Shown in pieces: positions 4,446 through 5,859 of a DNA stretch of 5,859 nt (position 1 is the stretch's first letter; each line of letters begins with the position of its first letter). This stretch comes from Mucilaginibacter sp. (lineage in GTDB: Bacteria; Bacteroidota; Bacteroidia; Sphingobacteriales; Sphingobacteriaceae), in the NCBI GenBank assembly GCA_014376655.1, contig JACMRC010000447.1, forward strand, positions 1 to 5,859, in the 5' to 3' direction. The translations under genes and the position numbers were made by a program. The notes beneath the pieces are model-generated. The model saw only the letters and a program-made list of their open reading frames with translations. It had not been told where the DNA came from and ran no database searches.

Positions 4446-5774
4446 ATGGAACGTAGAGAATTTATAGCCGCAGGTGCCATAGCAGCAACCAGCTTAACCA
4501 TTTTACCTTCGGGCAGCCTCTTTGCAGGCGTGGCAGATAAAGTTAGATTAGGATATATAGGCGTAGGTGGCCGGGGCATGAGCCATGTATCGGCAGCCAC
4601 CTTGCGGGATGATGTGGAAATTGTAGCCGTATGCGATATACAGGAACGCTCATTAAAACGCTGTCGCGAGTTCATTGCCAAAAAAGGCCGCCCTGCGGCT
4701 ACCGAATATACCGGCGGGCTTGATGCTTACAAAAAGCTATTAGATCGTAAAGATATTGACGCTGTTATAATTGCTACGCCGTGGCAGTTTCATCATTTGC
4801 AATCTATTGATGCAATGAAAGCGGGCAAATATGTAGGCTGCGAAGTTATTGCAGGACTAACCGTGCAGGAGCATTGGGATATTGTAAACACCTCCGAAAA
4901 AACAGGCATCCCCTATATGACGCTGGAGAACGTTTGTTACCGCCGCGATGTAATGGCTACTTTAAACATGGTGCGCAATGGCGTATTTGGGGAGTTGCTG
5001 CATGTGGAGGGCGGCTACCAGCATAACCTGCGCGACGTACTGTTTACAGATGGAGCTAAATACGGCCCCGAAGCCAGCGGCGAAGCGCAATGGCGCACCC
5101 AGTTTAACATAGATCAGGACGGCGACCTATACCCAACCCATGGTGCCGGCCCGGTAATGAATTATATTGATATTAACCGGGGCAACAGATTTACAAGTAT
5201 GTCGTCTTTCAGCACCAAGGCGCGCGGGTTGGCGGCTTATGCTAATGAGGTATCGCCGGGTAGCGCGGCATCAAAAATTAATTATAAAAATGGCGATATC
5301 ACCCAAACCATGATAAACTGTGCCAATGGCGAAACTGTGATGCTAACGCACGATACCCATTTGCCAAGGCCATACTCGTTAGGGTTTAGGATTGACGGAA
5401 CCAAAGGTATCTGGATGGATGTGAACCAAAGCATATACATAGATCACCAAACCAAAAAGCACGATGAGTGGGAACCGGCCAAAGAATGGCTGGATAAATA
5501 CGATCATCCGCTTTGGAAAAAGTATGCTGCTGATGCCGCTGGTGCCGGCCATGGCGGTATGGACTGGTACGTGTTTAACGGGTTTGTACTGGCAGTTAAA
5601 CAAAAAAAACAAACACCTATTGATGTTTATGATTCTATGACCATGAGCGTAATAGCGCCACTATCAACCAAATCATTAAAAGAAGGCAACGCGGTGCAAG
5701 AGTTCCCTGACTTTACCCGGGGTAAATGGAAAACGCGGAAAAACACATTCGCGTTGGATGATAGTGGGTTTTAA
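4446..5774 (+). CDS. Tat-exported GH109-type glycosidase (Gfo/Idh/MocA fold)
   Basis: From the ATG at 4446 the protein has 442 residues. It begins MERREFIAAGAIAATSL, a twin-arginine signal (Arg3-Arg4) typical of enzymes exported folded with a bound cofactor. A Rossmann NAD-binding domain follows: LGYIGVGGRG (35-44), AVCD (61-64), IATPW (109-113). The lysine-containing EKP motif of ordinary Gfo/Idh/MocA dehydrogenases is replaced by EVIA (133-136), as I recall for glycoside hydrolase family 109. Other family-type motifs are ENVCY with Tyr165, ATLNMVRNGVFGE (171-183), YPTHGAGP with Tyr229 and His232, LPRPYS with Tyr310, and GHGGMD (368-373). In characterised GH109 alpha-N-acetylgalactosaminidase, equivalent tyrosines and the histidine take part in NAD-dependent cleavage. 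I infer periplasmic removal of terminal GalNAc or a related sugar; the exact substrate is uncertain. An upstream in-frame ATG (4392) is rejected because it lies in a terminator and would bury the Tat motif. No SusC/SusD or glycan genes adjoin it. Confidence 0.9.
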   Translation: MERREFIAAGAIAATSLTILPSGSLFAGVADKVRLGYIGVGGRGMSHVSAATLRDDVEIVAVCDIQERSLKRCREFIAKKGRPAATEYTGGLDAYKKLLDRKDIDAVIIATPWQFHHLQSIDAMKAGKYVGCEVIAGLTVQEHWDIVNTSEKTGIPYMTLENVCYRRDVMATLNMVRNGVFGELLHVEGGYQHNLRDVLFTDGAKYGPEASGEAQWRTQFNIDQDGDLYPTHGAGPVMNYIDINRGNRFTSMSSFSTKARGLAAYANEVSPGSAASKINYKNGDITQTMINCANGETVMLTHDTHLPRPYSLGFRIDGTKGIWMDVNQSIYIDHQTKKHDEWEPAKEWLDKYDHPLWKKYAADAAGAGHGGMDWYVFNGFVLAVKQKKQTPIDVYDSMTMSVIAPLSTKSLKEGNAVQEFPDFTRGKWKTRKNTFALDDSGF

Positions 5775-5859
5775 GAGAACTTAATAATAATGCCGCAGTT
5801 GGAGGGGTATTAATACAGACCCGGAGTTATAAAAGTCGCAGTTAACCATAAAAAAACCG
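5775..5859. other. Non-coding tail of the window
   Basis: The 85 bases after the GH109 stop hold no convincing hairpin with a T-run, promoter or ORF. The terminator for the GH109 gene is not visible before the window ends, so read-through into a downstream gene is possible. Confidence 0.5.

Noticed and set aside
4430..5612. Two minus-strand frames inside the GH109 gene
   Set aside because: Both are covered by conserved motifs of the plus-strand enzyme.
1..5859. CRISPR array, tRNA, rRNA or insertion sequence
   Set aside because: No direct-repeat array, cloverleaf-like segment, ribosomal sequence, transposase or terminal inverted repeats were seen on reading both strands.

Overview
The window looks like chromosomal DNA from a member of the Bacteroidota, most likely Sphingobacteriaceae (Mucilaginibacter/Pedobacter-like). 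This rests on protein character (a secreted DUF6265 protein, an OmpA protein paired with a PRC-barrel protein, a Tat-exported GH109-type enzyme), moderate-to-low GC by eye, A-rich leaders almost without Shine-Dalgarno sequences, and one or two sites resembling the Bacteroidota -7 element TAnnTTTG. No similarity search was possible, so the taxonomic call is inference.

Layout. 1-60 holds an intergenic repeat-like fragment, followed by a perfect bidirectional terminator hairpin (65-99). 152-649 (+) encodes a secreted DUF6265 protein. It converges on 686-1492 (-), a single polypeptide that appears to fuse a HigB-family toxin domain to a HigA-family antitoxin domain. 1493-1820 is a divergent intergenic region with an AT-only inverted repeat, two small palindromes and a doubtful 40-codon ORF. 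1821-2432 and 2465-3229 (+) form a compact two-gene unit (membrane-anchored OmpA domain, then PRC-barrel protein) closed by a strong terminator at 3251-3282. 3357-3743 (+) encodes a small secreted protein of unknown function. 3885-3995 and 4015-4332 (+) are two small cytosolic-looking unknown genes, probably co-transcribed from a promoter near 3847 and ended by the terminator at 4383-4412. 4446-5774 (+) encodes a Tat-exported NAD-dependent Gfo/Idh/MocA-fold protein with the motifs of glycoside hydrolase family 109. The last 85 bases hold nothing I can name.

How the parts may work together. The OmpA/PRC-barrel pair plausibly forms a cell-envelope or stress-type unit. The GH109 enzyme sits alone, without SusC/SusD or other glycosidases in view. 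The most unusual item is the HigB-HigA fusion. The histidine usual in the HigB signature GTHAEY is replaced by isoleucine, and the antitoxin's recognition-helix region is acidic rather than basic. This suggests a domesticated or self-neutralised toxin-antitoxin derivative rather than an active toxin with an autoregulating antitoxin. I see no complete new multi-gene system, CRISPR array, tRNA, rRNA, transposase or phage gene.
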